Shown here: positions 63,966 to 64,000 of the stretch, piece by piece
Layout of the letters: every line of letters starts with the position of its first letter
How positions within the stretch are numbered: the first letter of the stretch is position 1
Assembly: GCA_003344405.1 (NCBI GenBank)
Contig: NOWV01000234.1
Coordinates: 36,509 to 100,508, forward strand
DNA length: 64,000 nucleotides
Direction of reading: 5' to 3'
Source of the DNA: Trichoplax sp. H2
Lineage: Eukaryota; Placozoa; Uniplacotomia; Trichoplacea
The notes under the pieces: generated by a model
What the model was told of the DNA's origin: nothing
Databases searched by the model: none
What the model saw: only the letters and a program-made list of their open reading frames with translations
Program-made: the position numbers and the translations under genes

Positions 63966-64000
63966 GTCATGAAATGTCCATGACTGCAAATGGACGTTGT

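Noticed and set aside
1-64000. tRNA or rRNA genes
   Set aside because: I scanned for GGTTCGAAT-type T-loops and found none with a matching cloverleaf. A dedicated tRNA scan would be decisive.

Overview
This window is animal nuclear DNA: AT-rich, intron-rich and eukaryotic throughout. No operons, CRISPR arrays or convincing tRNA genes are visible. The recognisable genes have animal-wide orthologues (lebercilin/LCA5, COA5, INPP4, RNF14, WDR37), plus one lineage-type protein combining TPR, Roc-COR and Death domains. That mix suggests an early-branching animal, perhaps a placozoan. The organism is inferred, not shown. Two runs of 20 Ns (26121-26140, 28254-28273) mark a draft assembly.

Layout. 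1-3362 has no gene I recognise but holds a foldback element. 3363-9035 (+) is a five-exon gene for a TPR-Roc-COR-Death protein. 12170-17160 (-) is lebercilin. 19924-21987 (-) is the tiny three-exon COA5. 22340-31300 is mostly tandem repeats, a duplicated block and both assembly gaps. 31583-46148 (+) is a PH-C2-phosphatase gene of the INPP4 family, with the CKSGKDRT active site. 46904-49996 (-) is RNF14 (RWD plus RING-IBR-RING). 52023-59956 (-) is WDR37 in 14 exons. 60000-64000 carries a GC-rich island and more tandem arrays.

I built the gene models by joining exons by hand at GT/AG boundaries and checking reading phase. LCA5, COA5, RNF14, WDR37 and the TPR-Roc-COR-Death gene each sum to a whole number of codons. 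INPP4 is in phase everywhere except one unresolved junction between 40156 and 40391.

The genes do not form a pathway. INPP4 acts in phosphoinositide signalling, RNF14 in ubiquitylation, COA5 in cytochrome c oxidase assembly, LCA5 at cilia, and WDR37 is a WD40 scaffold. The TPR-Roc-COR-Death protein is the best candidate for an undescribed signalling system, possibly immune or cell-death related. A second theme is that almost every long non-coding stretch consists of local tandem repeats whose unit (55-400 bp) is unrelated from one array to the next. In RNF14 the array appears to have captured an exon edge.
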